64,000 nt of DNA from Blautia obeum ATCC 29174 (GCF_025147765.1 NZ_CP102265.1:3385001-3449000); one strand, 5' to 3'. Shown: positions 16,201 to 26,533, counted from the stretch's first letter. The notes: a model not told the origin generated them from the letters alone. Translations and numbers: made by a program.

Positions 16201-18657
16201 TTACTTTACGAAAACTTTGTCCAGATGCCAGATATCATCCACATATTCCTGGATAGTTCTGTCAGATGTGAACTTACCAGCGCATGCTGTGTTCAGCATA
16301 GCCATACGAGCCCAGCCTTTTTCATCTTTGTAGGCTTCTTCCACTTTCTTCTGTGCTGCTGCATAAGAACGGAAGTCAGCAAGGATAAAGTACTGGTCTG
16401 CTCTTTCTCCACCGTTCTGGTTAAGAAGAGAATTGTACAGGTCACGGAACAGTTCTGTATCAGAAGAGAATGTTCCATTGACAAGCTCTGTCAGTACCTG
16501 ACGAATCTCATCATCTGTATTGTAGATGACTCTCGGATCATATCCGCCATTGTTTTCATAGTTGATTACTTCGTCTGCGCTCAGACCGAAGATAAATGCA
16601 TTTTCTTTGCCAACTTCATCAACGATCTCAACGTTAGCACCATCCATAGTTCCCAGAGTCGGTGCACCGTTCAGCATGAACTTCATGTTACCTGTACCGG
16701 AAGCCTCTTTACTTGCAGTAGAGATCTGCTCAGAAACATCTGCTGCTGCAAAGATCATCTCAGCGTTGGATACACGATAGTTCTCGATGAATACAACTTT
16801 CAGCTTGCCTTCGATAGATGCATCATTGTTTACAACATCTGCTACAGAGTTGATCAGTTTAATGATTTTCTTAGCACGTGCATAACCTGCAGATGCTTTT
16901 GCACCGAAGATGAATGTTCTTGGATAAAAATCCATTTCCGGATGTTTCTTAATCTGGTCATACAGATAGATTACATGCAGGATGTTCAGAAGCTGACGTT
17001 TGTACTCATGAAGTCTCTTAACCTGTACATCGAAGATAGAACGTGGATTTACCTCTACTCCGTTGTGCTCCAGGATATATTTTGCCAGACGAACTTTGTT
17101 CTGGTATTTGATGTTCATGAATTCCTGCTGTGCTTTTTCATCATCAACATAAACTTTCAGTTTGCTGATCTGAGACAGATCTGTGATCCATTCCGGTCCG
17201 ATATGATCTGTTACCCAGTCTGCAAGAAGCTGGTTTCCGTGAAGCAGGAAACGTCTCTGTGTGATACCGTTTGTCTTGTTGTTGAATTTCTCCGGCATCA
17301 TTTCATAGAAATCTTTCAGTTCCTGTTTCTTAAGGATTTCTGTATGAAGTTTTGCAACACCGTTTACAGAGTAACCTGCAACGATTGCAAGATGAGCCAT
17401 TTTTACCTGTCCATCATAGAGGATTGCCATCTTCTTGATCTTGTCATAATTTCCAGGATATTTAGCCTGAATGTCAAGAATGAAACGACGGTTGATCTCT
17501 TCGATGATCTGGTATACACGTGGAAGCAGTCTGGAGAACAGCTCAACCGGCCATTTCTCAAGAGCCTCTGCCATGATTGTATGGTTTGTGTAAGCAACAC
17601 ATTTAGTTGTTACAGACCATGCATCATCCCATCCAAGTCCTTCTTCGTCCATAAGGATACGCATAAGTTCTGCTACTGCTACTGTCGGATGAGTATCGTT
17701 CATCTGGAAAGTAACTTTTTCGTGCAGTTTCATGATATCTTTGTGGTTCTTTTTGTATTTATCAATAGCAGCCTGAAGACTTGCAGATACAAAGAAATAC
17801 TGCTGTTTCAGACGCAGCTCTTTACCAGCCATATGGTTGTCGTTCGGATAAAGAACTTCTACGATATTGCGGGCAAGGTTTTCCTGCTCAACTGCTTTTT
17901 TATAATCACCTTTATCGAAAGAGTCAAGCTCGAAGTCTACGATTGGCTCTGCATCCCAGATTCTTAAGGTGTTTACGATCTTGTTATTATATCCTACAAT
18001 CGGCATATCAAACGGAACCGCTTTTACTGCCTGATATCCCTTGTGTACGAATTTGTTGGATCCTGTTGCCGGATCATATTCTACATCAACATATCCACCG
18101 AAATGAACTTCTTTTGCATATTCCGGACGACGAAGTTCAAATGGATATCCATCTTTCAGCCAGTTATCCGGTACTTCTACCTGATATCCGTCTTTGATCT
18201 GCTGTTTGAACATACCATAACGATAACGGATACCACATCCATACGCACTGTAATTCAGAGTCGCAAGAGAATCTAGAAAGCATGCTGCAAGACGTCCCAG
18301 GCCACCATTACCAAGTGCCGGGTCCGGTTCCTGATCCTCGATCACGTTAAGATCCAGACCAAGTTCATCCAGAGCTTCTTTTACCTCTTTGTATGCTGTC
18401 AGGTTGATCAGGTTATTTCCAAGAGCACGTCCCATAAGGAACTCCATGGACATATAGTAAACTGTCTTAGGATCCTGCTCTTTATATGCATTCTGTGTTT
18501 CCAGCCAGTTATCAATGATAACATCTTTTACAGTGTAGCATACAGCCTGGAAAATCTGTTCCTGTGTAGCTTCTTCGAGTTTTTTACGATAAAGAAATTT
18601 AACGTTTTCCTTTACGCTCTCTTTGAAAGCTTCTTTTTTAAACTGCTTGTCAATCAT
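16201..18657 (-). CDS. glgP: Glycogen/alpha-glucan phosphorylase
   Basis: 818 residues, full family length. It releases glucose 1-phosphate from alpha-1,4-glucans. Motifs include DPALGNGGLGRLAACFLDS near the N-terminus, VKRLHEYKRQLLN, and the PLP-lysine region EASGTGNMKFMLNGAPTLGT near the C-terminus. AAGGAGG lies 7 bases before the ATG. It is transcribed alone, after the ileS terminator. No other glycogen gene is adjacent. Confidence 0.97.
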   Translation of the reverse strand: MIDKQFKKEAFKESVKENVKFLYRKKLEEATQEQIFQAVCYTVKDVIIDNWLETQNAYKEQDPKTVYYMSMEFLMGRALGNNLINLTAYKEVKEALDELGLDLNVIEDQEPDPALGNGGLGRLAACFLDSLATLNYSAYGCGIRYRYGMFKQQIKDGYQVEVPDNWLKDGYPFELRRPEYAKEVHFGGYVDVEYDPATGSNKFVHKGYQAVKAVPFDMPIVGYNNKIVNTLRIWDAEPIVDFELDSFDKGDYKKAVEQENLARNIVEVLYPNDNHMAGKELRLKQQYFFVSASLQAAIDKYKKNHKDIMKLHEKVTFQMNDTHPTVAVAELMRILMDEEGLGWDDAWSVTTKCVAYTNHTIMAEALEKWPVELFSRLLPRVYQIIEEINRRFILDIQAKYPGNYDKIKKMAILYDGQVKMAHLAIVAGYSVNGVAKLHTEILKKQELKDFYEMMPEKFNNKTNGITQRRFLLHGNQLLADWVTDHIGPEWITDLSQISKLKVYVDDEKAQQEFMNIKYQNKVRLAKYILEHNGVEVNPRSIFDVQVKRLHEYKRQLLNILHVIYLYDQIKKHPEMDFYPRTFIFGAKASAGYARAKKIIKLINSVADVVNNDASIEGKLKVVFIENYRVSNAEMIFAAADVSEQISTASKEASGTGNMKFMLNGAPTLGTMDGANVEIVDEVGKENAFIFGLSADEVINYENNGGYDPRVIYNTDDEIRQVLTELVNGTFSSDTELFRDLYNSLLNQNGGERADQYFILADFRSYAAAQKKVEEAYKDEKGWARMAMLNTACAGKFTSDRTIQEYVDDIWHLDKVFVK

Positions 18658-18719
18658 TGCGTTTCCTCCTTAATCACACAGCAATGCTGCGCTTTTTTAT
18701 TCCCCCAATTTTTGCAAAT

Positions 18720-18745
18720 CATGCCCGGTATATTTACCGGGCATG
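18720..18745 (-). terminator. Hairpin after ileS
   Basis: CATGCCCGGTA and TACCGGGCATG arms around a 4-base loop, just after the ileS stop. The T-run is weak (ATTTGC). Confidence 0.65.
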
Positions 18746-18751
18746 AGCTTC

Positions 18752-21700
18752 TTACATTTTTGCAACACCAAGAACAACTGGCTCTTTGTTAATGTTCCAT
18801 TCTTTTACATAGCCATCGGTTGTGCCCAGAGTCATATCCTCTGCCAGTACTTCAGACATGATTTCTTCTTTGTGGTTCTTCATGAGCTCAAGAATCTTGT
18901 CATTGTCTTTTGCATAGATATGAATCTTATCCATAACTTCAAATCCAGCTTCTTTTCTCATTGTCTGTACTTTGCTGACGATCTCACGGACAAATCCTTC
19001 TTCAATCAGCTCTGGTGTCAGATTTGTATCAAGAACTACAGAAATATCACCATCTGCTTCTGTTACATAACCTTCTGTCTGTGCAGTCTCGATCAATAAG
19101 TCTTCCTCAGAAAGTTCTACCTTGTTTCCGTTAATATCCAGTGTCAGAAGACCTGTGGATCTCAGCTCGTTCATCGCTTCTGTTCCGTTGATCTCAGCAA
19201 GTGCTGTACGGATACCGTTCAGAAGTTTACCGTATTTCGGTCCTACTGTACGAAGCTGCGGTTTAAAGCTGTAGGAAATGAAGGATTCGACATCATTTGC
19301 GAACTTCACTTCTTTGACATTCAGCTCATCTGCAATGATATCTGTATAGAACTGGCCCATTTCTTTGTCAGCTTTGATATACATTGTACCAATCGGCTGA
19401 CGGTTCTTGATATTTGCAGTATTTCTTGCTGCACGTCCAAGAACAACAATCTTGAGGAGTTCTTCCATATCGTCTTCCAGCTCTTTATTGATCCATGCTT
19501 CTTCGACTTTCGGGAAGTCACAGAGATGAATACTCTCAATCGCTTCTTTATCAACGCTTCTTACAAGGTTCTGATAGATTTCTTCTGTCATGAACGGAAT
19601 CATCGGAGCTGCTGCTTTGGAAATTGTTACCAGAGCAGTATACAGAGTCATGTAAGCATTGATCTTATCCTGCTCCATGCCCTTAGCCCAGAAACGTTCA
19701 CGGCTTCTTCTTACATACCAGTTACTCATCTCATCTACAAACTCCTGAAGAGCTCTTGCACTTTCCGGAATCTTGTAGTTTGCAAGGCAGTCATCAACAG
19801 TCTTCACTACAGAATTCAGCTTGCTTAACAGCCATTTGTCCATAACAGGAAGATTGTCATAATCTAAAGTATATTTTGTCGGGTCGAAATTGTCAATATT
19901 TGCATAAAGAACAAAGAATGCGTAGGTATTCCACAGAGTACCCATGAACTTACGCTGTCCTTCCTGAACAGCTTTGCCGTGGAAGCGGTTCGGCAGCCAT
20001 GGAGCACTGTTGATGTAGAAGTACCAGCGGATCGCGTCTGCACCATATTTTTCAAGTGCATCGAACGGATCAACTGCATTTCCTTTGGACTTACTCATCT
20101 TCTGGCCATTTTCATCCTGTACATGTCCGAGAACGATAACGTTCTTATATGGAGCCTGGTTGAACAGGATTGTGGACTCAGCAAGCAGGGAGTAGAACCA
20201 TCCTCTCGTCTGGTCAACAGCCTCAGAGATAAAGTCTGCCGGGAACTGTTTTTCAAAAAGTTCTTTATTTTCAAATGGATAGTGATGCTGTGCAAAAGGC
20301 ATTGCTCCTGAGTCAAACCAACAGTCAATAACCTCCGGTACACGATGCATGGTTCCACCGCATTCCGGGCATTTCAGTGTGATCTCATCGATGTATGGAC
20401 GATGAAGTTCTACTGTCTTGGCTTTTTCGTTACCGCTCATCTCGAACAGTTCCTGACGGCTTCCGATGGAATGCATATGTCCACATTCACACTGCCAGAT
20501 GTTCAGTGGTGTTCCCCAGTAACGGTTTCTGGAAATACCCCAGTCCTGAACGTTTTCCAGCCAGTCACCGAAACGTCCTTTACCAATGCTCTCCGGAATC
20601 CAGTTAATTGTATTGTTGTTGCGGATCAGGTCATCTTTAACTGCTGTCATCTTGATAAACCAGGATTCACGTGCATAGTAGATCAGTGGTGTATCACATC
20701 TCCAGCAGTGCGGATAATCATGCTCGAATTTCGGAGCATCGAAAAGTTTTCCTTCTTTATCCAGATCCTGAAGTACAAGCGGATCTGCTTTCTTGACAAA
20801 AACGCCTGCATATGGAGTTTCTGCTGTCATATCACCTTTACCGTCTACAAACTGTACGAACGGAAGGTCATAATCGCGTCCTACACGGCTGTCGTCTTCA
20901 CCGAATGCAGGTGCGATATGAACGATACCGGTACCATCGCTCATAGTTACATAATTGTCTGCTGTAACAAAATGAGCTTTCTTTTTCTGTTTTGCTGCCG
21001 CTTCTCCTGCGCATGCGAAGAGTGGCTCATATTCTTTGTATTCCAGATCTTTTCCGACATATTTCTCAAGAACTTCGTATGCCGGTGTCTCTTCGGAACC
21101 AAGTTTGCCGAGAACTTTGTCAAGCAGAGCTTCTGCCATATAATAAGTATAGCCGTCTGCTGCTTTTACTTTGCAGTAAGTCTCTGTTGGATTTACGCAG
21201 AGTGCAACGTTGGACGGAAGTGTCCACGGTGTTGTGGTCCATGCCAGGAAGTATGCATCTTCTCCAACAACTTTGAAACGAACGATTGCGGAACGTTCTT
21301 TAACTGTTTTATATCCCTGGGAAACTTCCTGTGCAGAAAGCGGAGTACCACAACGCGGGCAGTAAGGAACGATCTTGAATCCTTTGTAAAGAAGTTTTTT
21401 ATTCCAGATTTCTTTCAGAGCCCACCATTCTGACTCGATATAGTCATCATGGTAAGTAACATATGGATTCTCCATATCTGCCCAGAAACCAACTGTTGAA
21501 GAAAAGTCTTCCCACATTCCTTTGTATTTCCAGACACTCTCTTTACACTGCTGGATGAATGGCTCCATACCATATTCCTCGATCTGTTCTTTTCCGTCCA
21601 GACCAAGTTTCTTCTCTACTTCCAGCTCTACCGGAAGTCCGTGGGTATCCCATCCTGCTTTACGAGGTACCATGTAGCCTTTCATAGTACGGTATCTCGG

Positions 21701-21904
21701 GATCATATCTTTGATAACACGGGTCAGTACATGACCGATATGCGGTTTGCCGTTTGCTGTCGGCGGTCCATCATAGAACATATAAGTAGGATCGTCTTTA
21801 CGGTCCTCCATACTTTTTTCGAAGATATGGTTTTCTTTCCAGAATTTTTCTACCTGTTTTTCACGATCTACGAAATTCAGGTTCGTATCTACTTTCTGAT
21901 ACAC
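18752..21904 (-). CDS. ileS: Isoleucyl-tRNA synthetase
   Basis: 1050 residues from a GTG at 21904, chosen because AAGGAGG lies 8 bases upstream; the open frame continues 42 bases further without a ribosome site. It charges tRNA-Ile. The class I HIGH motif is in PPTANGKPHIGHVL (about 47-60) and KMSKS is in QKMSKSKGNAVDPF (about 590-605). An editing domain with WTTTPWTLPSN lies between. Zinc-type CxxC pairs occur in CPRCG, CECG and CPECG. The C-terminal anticodon-binding region is complete. A T-box leader controls it. Confidence 0.97.
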   Translation of the reverse strand: MYQKVDTNLNFVDREKQVEKFWKENHIFEKSMEDRKDDPTYMFYDGPPTANGKPHIGHVLTRVIKDMIPRYRTMKGYMVPRKAGWDTHGLPVELEVEKKLGLDGKEQIEEYGMEPFIQQCKESVWKYKGMWEDFSSTVGFWADMENPYVTYHDDYIESEWWALKEIWNKKLLYKGFKIVPYCPRCGTPLSAQEVSQGYKTVKERSAIVRFKVVGEDAYFLAWTTTPWTLPSNVALCVNPTETYCKVKAADGYTYYMAEALLDKVLGKLGSEETPAYEVLEKYVGKDLEYKEYEPLFACAGEAAAKQKKKAHFVTADNYVTMSDGTGIVHIAPAFGEDDSRVGRDYDLPFVQFVDGKGDMTAETPYAGVFVKKADPLVLQDLDKEGKLFDAPKFEHDYPHCWRCDTPLIYYARESWFIKMTAVKDDLIRNNNTINWIPESIGKGRFGDWLENVQDWGISRNRYWGTPLNIWQCECGHMHSIGSRQELFEMSGNEKAKTVELHRPYIDEITLKCPECGGTMHRVPEVIDCWFDSGAMPFAQHHYPFENKELFEKQFPADFISEAVDQTRGWFYSLLAESTILFNQAPYKNVIVLGHVQDENGQKMSKSKGNAVDPFDALEKYGADAIRWYFYINSAPWLPNRFHGKAVQEGQRKFMGTLWNTYAFFVLYANIDNFDPTKYTLDYDNLPVMDKWLLSKLNSVVKTVDDCLANYKIPESARALQEFVDEMSNWYVRRSRERFWAKGMEQDKINAYMTLYTALVTISKAAAPMIPFMTEEIYQNLVRSVDKEAIESIHLCDFPKVEEAWINKELEDDMEELLKIVVLGRAARNTANIKNRQPIGTMYIKADKEMGQFYTDIIADELNVKEVKFANDVESFISYSFKPQLRTVGPKYGKLLNGIRTALAEINGTEAMNELRSTGLLTLDINGNKVELSEEDLLIETAQTEGYVTEADGDISVVLDTNLTPELIEEGFVREIVSKVQTMRKEAGFEVMDKIHIYAKDNDKILELMKNHKEEIMSEVLAEDMTLGTTDGYVKEWNINKEPVVLGVAKM

Positions 21905-21958
21905 AACAGATTCCTCCTTTAAATTCTTCAGAAAAATTTTCATCAATAGTCAAATGAA

Positions 21959-22240
21959 ATAAAAAAAACTTCCGTCCTGTAAAAGGACGAAAGCAATTTC
22001 CACATTCGCACCACCTGTTACATTGTACGGGCTGGTAGTATAATCATATATGCCGATACATGTTCCCTTTAACGGCGGAAACACCGTCTCTCCTTACTTA
22101 TTCAAAATTTCAGGAAAGAAACTCCGGAGTGATCTTCCATCGAAATTACTCTCACCAGGCTTCCACCTTCTCCCGGCTCTCTGCGGATTTTATTCCGATC
22201 TACTGTCTCCATCAAAGTTTTTACTTATATCTATTTGTGC
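21959..22240 (-). promoter_or_regulatory. T-box riboswitch, isoleucine-specific, in the ileS leader
   Basis: Reading the minus strand from about 22240, a long Stem I contains AGAGAGCCGGGAG and GGTGGAAGCCTGG, typical of T-boxes. On its 3' side GAAGATCACTCCGGAGT places a specifier ATC at 22133-22131, an isoleucine codon. The T-box bulge reads CAGGTGGTGCG (22016-22006); its TGGT would pair with the ACCA end of uncharged tRNA-Ile. A terminator hairpin (TTTCGTCC/GGACGGAA, 21967-21993) with an 8-T run follows. Uncharged tRNA-Ile should favour antitermination into ileS. Confidence 0.92.
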
Positions 22241-22246
22241 TGTTTT

Positions 22247-22276
22247 ATTATAAGGTTATATTTTTCCATATGTCAA
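22247..22276 (-). promoter_or_regulatory. Sigma-A promoter of ileS
   Basis: Perfect TTGACA (22276-22271) and TATAAT (22252-22247) with 18-base spacing, directly before the T-box. Confidence 0.92.
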
Positions 22277-22330
22277 GGTCTTTTTATGAGAATCACGGGG
22301 TTTTATAAGGATTTTGCATGGATTTAACCC

Positions 22331-22359
22331 TTGTATGCAGAAAATGATTACAGTATAAT
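22331..22359 (+). promoter_or_regulatory. Sigma-A promoter of the D,D-carboxypeptidase gene
   Basis: TTGTAT, 17 bases, TATAAT, about 43 bases before the start at 22408. Confidence 0.8.
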
Positions 22360-22407
22360 TGTAAAGAATGATATACTGTAAGAAAGTATGTGCAGAAAGG
22401 TAATTAC

Positions 22408-23652
22408 ATGAATATAAAAAAGAAACAATTTTTCCGGCGGATACTGACCGGTGTTCTCTGCTCTGCGGTTATCATCACACAGGCAGTCCCGGTCTTCGCC
22501 ACAGACGAATACGGTGCTCCTCTGGTGACGGCAACTCCTACACCAGATCCGCACACTCCATATTATAAACAGCCTGCAGACACCGACTCCATCAAGGACT
22601 GGGTCAAAGGGCCACAGATTGAAGGTGAATCTGCAATTCTGGTAGATATGTTTACCGGAGCAGTCCTCTACTCCAAAAACGCGGACAAGACTCAGTACCC
22701 TGCCAGTATCACCAAGATCATGACTGCTCTCCTCGGCTGTGAAAAACTGAATCCCTCACAGAAATTTGCTATGACTGCATCTGCTGCCCGAAGCATTACC
22801 GAAACCAACAGTTCCAGTATCTATGCAGACACAGATGAGGAATTCACCATCGAGCAGGCTCTGATGGCTGTTATGCTCCAGTCTGCTAATGAAATGACTC
22901 TCGCGGTCGCTGAACTGACTTCCGGTTCCACCAAAAAATTCGTAGAACAAATGAATCTCAAGGCGCGTCAGCTTGGATGCACTAATACACATTTTAATAA
23001 CCCGAACGGTCTTCCGGATGAAATCCATTATACAACGGCTTCCGATATGGCTAAGATTGCCCGCGCGGCCTGGTTTAATCCAACCTTCCGCAAATTTGCA
23101 TCCACGCAGTATTATGAAATTCCTCCTACAAACAAGTTTGCAGAGACACGTTATCTTCTGAACCATCATAAGATGATGAAGAATCAGGCATATGCATATA
23201 ACGGAGTCTTAGGCGGAAAGACCGGTTACACCGAAGCTGCCGGAAATACGCTTGTTACCTATGCAAAGAATGACAATACTTATCTGGTTTCGGTCGTCCT
23301 GCAGTCTGTGAACGGTGCTTACTCTGATACAAAAGCTCTTCTGGATTATGGTTTTAATAATTTTTCCAGAACTGCGGTAAAAGATCTTCCATCAAAAATA
23401 ACAAGACATCTTCTTCCGGCTGAAAAATACATTTTAAAAGATTATAAAGACGATACGCTCTTTGAAACAAGACGTACCGCCAGCGTATCTCTCCCATCCG
23501 GTGTTGATACCAATGCTCTGGAAAAAACTTACTCTATAACAAAAAATCCGGCAGGTCTCCCACTTCTGACCGTTACGTATACGTATAACGATCATGTAGT
23601 CGGCTCTGCCAGATATTATCAGACACGGCTTCTTTCAGACCAGCTTCTCTGA
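22408..23652 (+). CDS. D-alanyl-D-alanine carboxypeptidase (low-molecular-weight PBP)
   Basis: 414 residues from an ATG at 22408 with AGAAAGG upstream. The signal peptide is MNIKKKQFFRRILTGVLCSA.. with likely cleavage after VFA (about 31). Serine-protease-like S11 motifs are complete: S100-x-x-K103 (PASITK), S159-A-N161, K271-T-G273. It removes terminal D-Ala from peptidoglycan stem peptides outside the cell. The C-terminal domain is shorter than in classical DacA and lacks an obvious amphipathic anchor. Its 3' end overlaps the convergent exonuclease gene by 18 bases. Confidence 0.92.
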   Translation: MNIKKKQFFRRILTGVLCSAVIITQAVPVFATDEYGAPLVTATPTPDPHTPYYKQPADTDSIKDWVKGPQIEGESAILVDMFTGAVLYSKNADKTQYPASITKIMTALLGCEKLNPSQKFAMTASAARSITETNSSSIYADTDEEFTIEQALMAVMLQSANEMTLAVAELTSGSTKKFVEQMNLKARQLGCTNTHFNNPNGLPDEIHYTTASDMAKIARAAWFNPTFRKFASTQYYEIPPTNKFAETRYLLNHHKMMKNQAYAYNGVLGGKTGYTEAAGNTLVTYAKNDNTYLVSVVLQSVNGAYSDTKALLDYGFNNFSRTAVKDLPSKITRHLLPAEKYILKDYKDDTLFETRRTASVSLPSGVDTNALEKTYSITKNPAGLPLLTVTYTYNDHVVGSARYYQTRLLSDQLL

Positions 23653-24594
23653 CTGACGTTTCGCCTGTCTCTTCTTGCGGAGGGAATCCCTTTTTTCACG
23701 GATTTCTTCCGCATCTTTTTCTTCTATCCTCTTTAACTTCTTGATTGCATAATATGCATCCTCGTCCGTATGGCGGATTCGCACCTTTCCTTTGATATAT
23801 CCATGCTTCTGACAAAGTGATACACTCTCATATGCACGAGAATTATTCATAAACCAGCGGATCTTACGCTTGGCCGGCATATGACATACCGGACAGCGGG
23901 TACTTGCAACCTCCCGGTCTTTCATTACCTTTTCTTTGTCTGCAAACTCACGTGACACATACTGATCATACGTGGGATATGAAATAAAAATCTCTTCTTT
24001 TTTATTCTTTGGATTCTGATAAACATCAATAGATGAATTCACACAGACTGCTGCAGGTTCCAGTGTTTTAAAAATATCCCCGGTATACCGGGCATCCGTC
24101 AGTGCCCGATGAAAATCCTGCGCCTTCGGGATTCCCATCTGGTCAATGGCAAATTCCAGGCTCCTTCGTCCGCCGGCCTCTTCATGACAGATTCCGTATA
24201 TTTTCTGCACATCATAATATGTGACCGGTCCTGGAAGCAGCGAAAGCATTCCATAATACTTCATATTTCGCTGTAGTTCCATAACATCCTGATTTCCCCA
24301 GGTACAGAAAACATATTCCTCTCCGCACCACTTCAGAAACTCTCTGACCGCCTGCTGAAAAGGCTCGCCATCTGCAAGATCCTTATAATCCACATGGATC
24401 ACTTCATGTATGCTGTCATGAATCCAGTTATATACCTGTGGCTTCACAAGTCTCTGAAAAACATCCACAACTTCCCTCTGCTCATTCATTTTCACAGCAC
24501 CGATCTCAATGATCTCAAAAGGCAGACGACTGTTGGAATATTTTTTTCCACCGGGACTCTGATTCCACTCCAGGTCAAAAACAATATAATTCAT
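23635..24594 (-). CDS. DEDDh 3'-5' exonuclease-family protein with C-terminal zinc-finger-like region
   Basis: 319 residues. The N-terminal exonuclease domain (about 1-175) has FDLEWNQ (Asp/Glu), a middle WGNQDVMEL Asp, and HRALTDARYT, completing the DEDDh set. It resembles the KapD/ERI-type branch. The C-terminal region (about 225-319) has CPVCHMPAKRK followed by SLCQKHGYIKG, a possible zinc site, and a very basic coiled tail that could bind nucleic acid. The substrate (RNA or DNA) is unknown. GAAGGA precedes the ATG. Confidence 0.85.
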   Translation of the reverse strand: MNYIVFDLEWNQSPGGKKYSNSRLPFEIIEIGAVKMNEQREVVDVFQRLVKPQVYNWIHDSIHEVIHVDYKDLADGEPFQQAVREFLKWCGEEYVFCTWGNQDVMELQRNMKYYGMLSLLPGPVTYYDVQKIYGICHEEAGGRRSLEFAIDQMGIPKAQDFHRALTDARYTGDIFKTLEPAAVCVNSSIDVYQNPKNKKEEIFISYPTYDQYVSREFADKEKVMKDREVASTRCPVCHMPAKRKIRWFMNNSRAYESVSLCQKHGYIKGKVRIRHTDEDAYYAIKKLKRIEEKDAEEIREKRDSLRKKRQAKRQSEKLV

Positions 24595-24688
24595 ACAGTA
24601 TTTCCTTCTTTTTATTTAAACAGTTACTTTGGATTTACTCTGTTGTCTAGTATAACAGACAGACTCTTTTCTTTCAACACAAGCAGAA

Positions 24689-24720
24689 AAAGACCGGTAC
24701 AATTCTCTGCACCGGTCTTT
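24689..24720 (-). terminator. Terminator after htrA
   Basis: AAAGACCGGT and ACCGGTCTTT arms around a 12-base loop, followed on the minus strand by TTTTTCTG. Confidence 0.85.
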
Positions 24721-24785
24721 CCTGCTTATAATATTATATTTTTACGGAAACAAATTTTCCCGCAAGAAACCTCTTTTAATGACAG

Positions 24786-26312
24786 TTAATTAAGGAATCC
24801 AAAGAACTGTTCGTAAGCAGTTCCATCCGCCTGCTGATTCTCAAAATCCTGCAGAAGGCTGTCCGTACTCTGGTCTTCCTGATCCTGTGAATCGTCCTGA
24901 GAATCCTCAGCCTGCGCATCATCTTTAGATGATGTATCCTTTGAATCGCTGGAATCTGCATCCGGATTCTCACCGAGTGTTACTGTAACTTTCTTCTCTT
25001 TATAAGAATCACCATCTGCAACTTCCAGAGTTACCTCTACTTCTTCACCTGGTTCATAGTACTCAAGACGGCTTACCAGTTCATCAATACTGCGAACTCT
25101 CTTACCATCAAATTCTGTGATGATAGATTTCTCTTTGATTCCGGCTTTGTCTGCTGCTCCGCCATCTGTTACTTCGGATACAAGAACACCTTCCGGAACT
25201 CCATAATACTGGGAAGCTTCATCACTTACAGACATACCTGTGATACCAAGTACACCATGGTTATCTACTTTATCTCTAGGTGTTTCATTCATCAGCTGCT
25301 CCAGAGTATCTGTTACATCTGAAATTGCAATCGCATAACCCATACCTTCAACTTCTGTGGAAGCAAGTTTTGCAGAGTTGATACCAACCACTTCTCCATC
25401 CATATTCAGAAGAGCACCGCCACTGTTACCAGGGTTAATTGCTGCATCTGTCTGAATCAGATTTGTTGCATCAGAATCTTCATCCTGCTCAATGCCCTGA
25501 TCGTTCATTTTACGGTTCTTTGCACTGACAATACCGGTTGTTACGGACTGTCCGTAACCAAGTGCATTACCAATTGCAACAACCTGTTCACCGACTTTCA
25601 GATCATCAGAACTTCCAATCGTAGCTACCTCGATCTGATCCATCGTGTCATCAGAAATATCAGAGAGCGGTACGGAAACAACTGCAAGGTCTTTATCTTC
25701 ATCATAGCCATTAACGGTTGCTGCATAGGTTTCCCCATCAATGCAGGTAACAGATACGGTATCTGCGCCACTTACTACATGATAGTTGGTAGCGATCAGA
25801 AGATTGTCATCATTCTTTCCGACAATGATACCGGAACCGCTTCCTTCAACTTCCTGCTGTGTTGTATATCCCTGGCTTCCGCCAAATCCATAATATCCAA
25901 GATAGTTCTGTACATCCTGAACAGATTTTGTTGTAATAGATACAACAGATTTCATTCCTTCTGCTGCGATATCAGAGACATCCAGACTTCCTTTTGTCTT
26001 TGATTCAGAGTCATCTTTGCTTTTCTCTTTGTCATCTGATTTCTTATCGGAACTCTTCTTCTTTGATTTTGTCTGAAGAAATGTTGTATTTTCTTTATTG
26101 GATGCAGCTTCTACTGTGCTACTGTTCCATCCGGTCAGTGTATTGATTCCTTCAAAGGAGCCTGCTGCAAGTCCGCCGGCAAGTACTGCACAAAGAGCAA
26201 TACCTGCTGCTTTCTTTACTTTTTTTCTCATTCTTTCTTTCGGATCGTTGTCGTTGTTCATATTGTTATTCATATCATTGTTCATCATTACGTTGTTGTT
26301 TTTATCGCTCAT
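24786..26312 (-). CDS. htrA: HtrA/DegP-type serine protease with PDZ domain
   Basis: 508 residues. The ATG at 26312 follows AAGGAGGGG. An Asn-rich cytoplasmic start (about 1-25) leads to one membrane helix (about 35-52) and a Lys/Ser/Asp linker. The trypsin-like domain has H178 (ATNYHVV), D208 (DEDKDLAVV) and S297 (INPGNSGGAL). One PDZ domain (about 365-460) is followed by an acidic Ser/Asp/Gln tail (about 465-490), which is unusual. It degrades or refolds misfolded exported proteins at the membrane. It is a single gene. Confidence 0.95.
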   Translation of the reverse strand: MSDKNNNVMMNNDMNNNMNNDNDPKERMRKKVKKAAGIALCAVLAGGLAAGSFEGINTLTGWNSSTVEAASNKENTTFLQTKSKKKSSDKKSDDKEKSKDDSESKTKGSLDVSDIAAEGMKSVVSITTKSVQDVQNYLGYYGFGGSQGYTTQQEVEGSGSGIIVGKNDDNLLIATNYHVVSGADTVSVTCIDGETYAATVNGYDEDKDLAVVSVPLSDISDDTMDQIEVATIGSSDDLKVGEQVVAIGNALGYGQSVTTGIVSAKNRKMNDQGIEQDEDSDATNLIQTDAAINPGNSGGALLNMDGEVVGINSAKLASTEVEGMGYAIAISDVTDTLEQLMNETPRDKVDNHGVLGITGMSVSDEASQYYGVPEGVLVSEVTDGGAADKAGIKEKSIITEFDGKRVRSIDELVSRLEYYEPGEEVEVTLEVADGDSYKEKKVTVTLGENPDADSSDSKDTSSKDDAQAEDSQDDSQDQEDQSTDSLLQDFENQQADGTAYEQFFGFLN

Positions 26313-26501
26313 CAAAATCCCCTCCTTAGGATCATTACTGTTCACTTCATAAATCATTTCCCGTGAATAGCTATCTCTGTTTCTGTTTTCCTTTTATGCT
26401 TAAGAGTATAAGGATGATTTGTGTTTACTTTGTGGGAAAAATGTGATGAAATTGTTAATTCTGGAAACTTCATCTTCCGCCAAAAGCAACATTATCCAAA
26501 A

Positions 26502-26533
26502 AGAGCCACATCCGCTTTTACAGATGTGACTCT
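26502..26533 (-). terminator. Terminator after the YhgE/Pip-like gene
   Basis: AGAGYCACATC/GATGTGACTCT stem with one wobble and a TTTTTGG run on the minus strand. Confidence 0.8.

Noticed and set aside
16225..17967. Long plus-strand open frame (580 codons) opposite glgP
   Set aside because: It is the complement of a clear full-length phosphorylase gene; its composition is Cys/Phe-rich nonsense and it has no ribosome site.
20345..21433. Long plus-strand frame opposite ileS
   Set aside because: Shadow of the synthetase gene, no ribosome site, no recognisable domain.
22010..22240. Separate small plus-strand genes in the ileS leader
   Set aside because: The frames lie opposite the T-box and have no ribosome sites.
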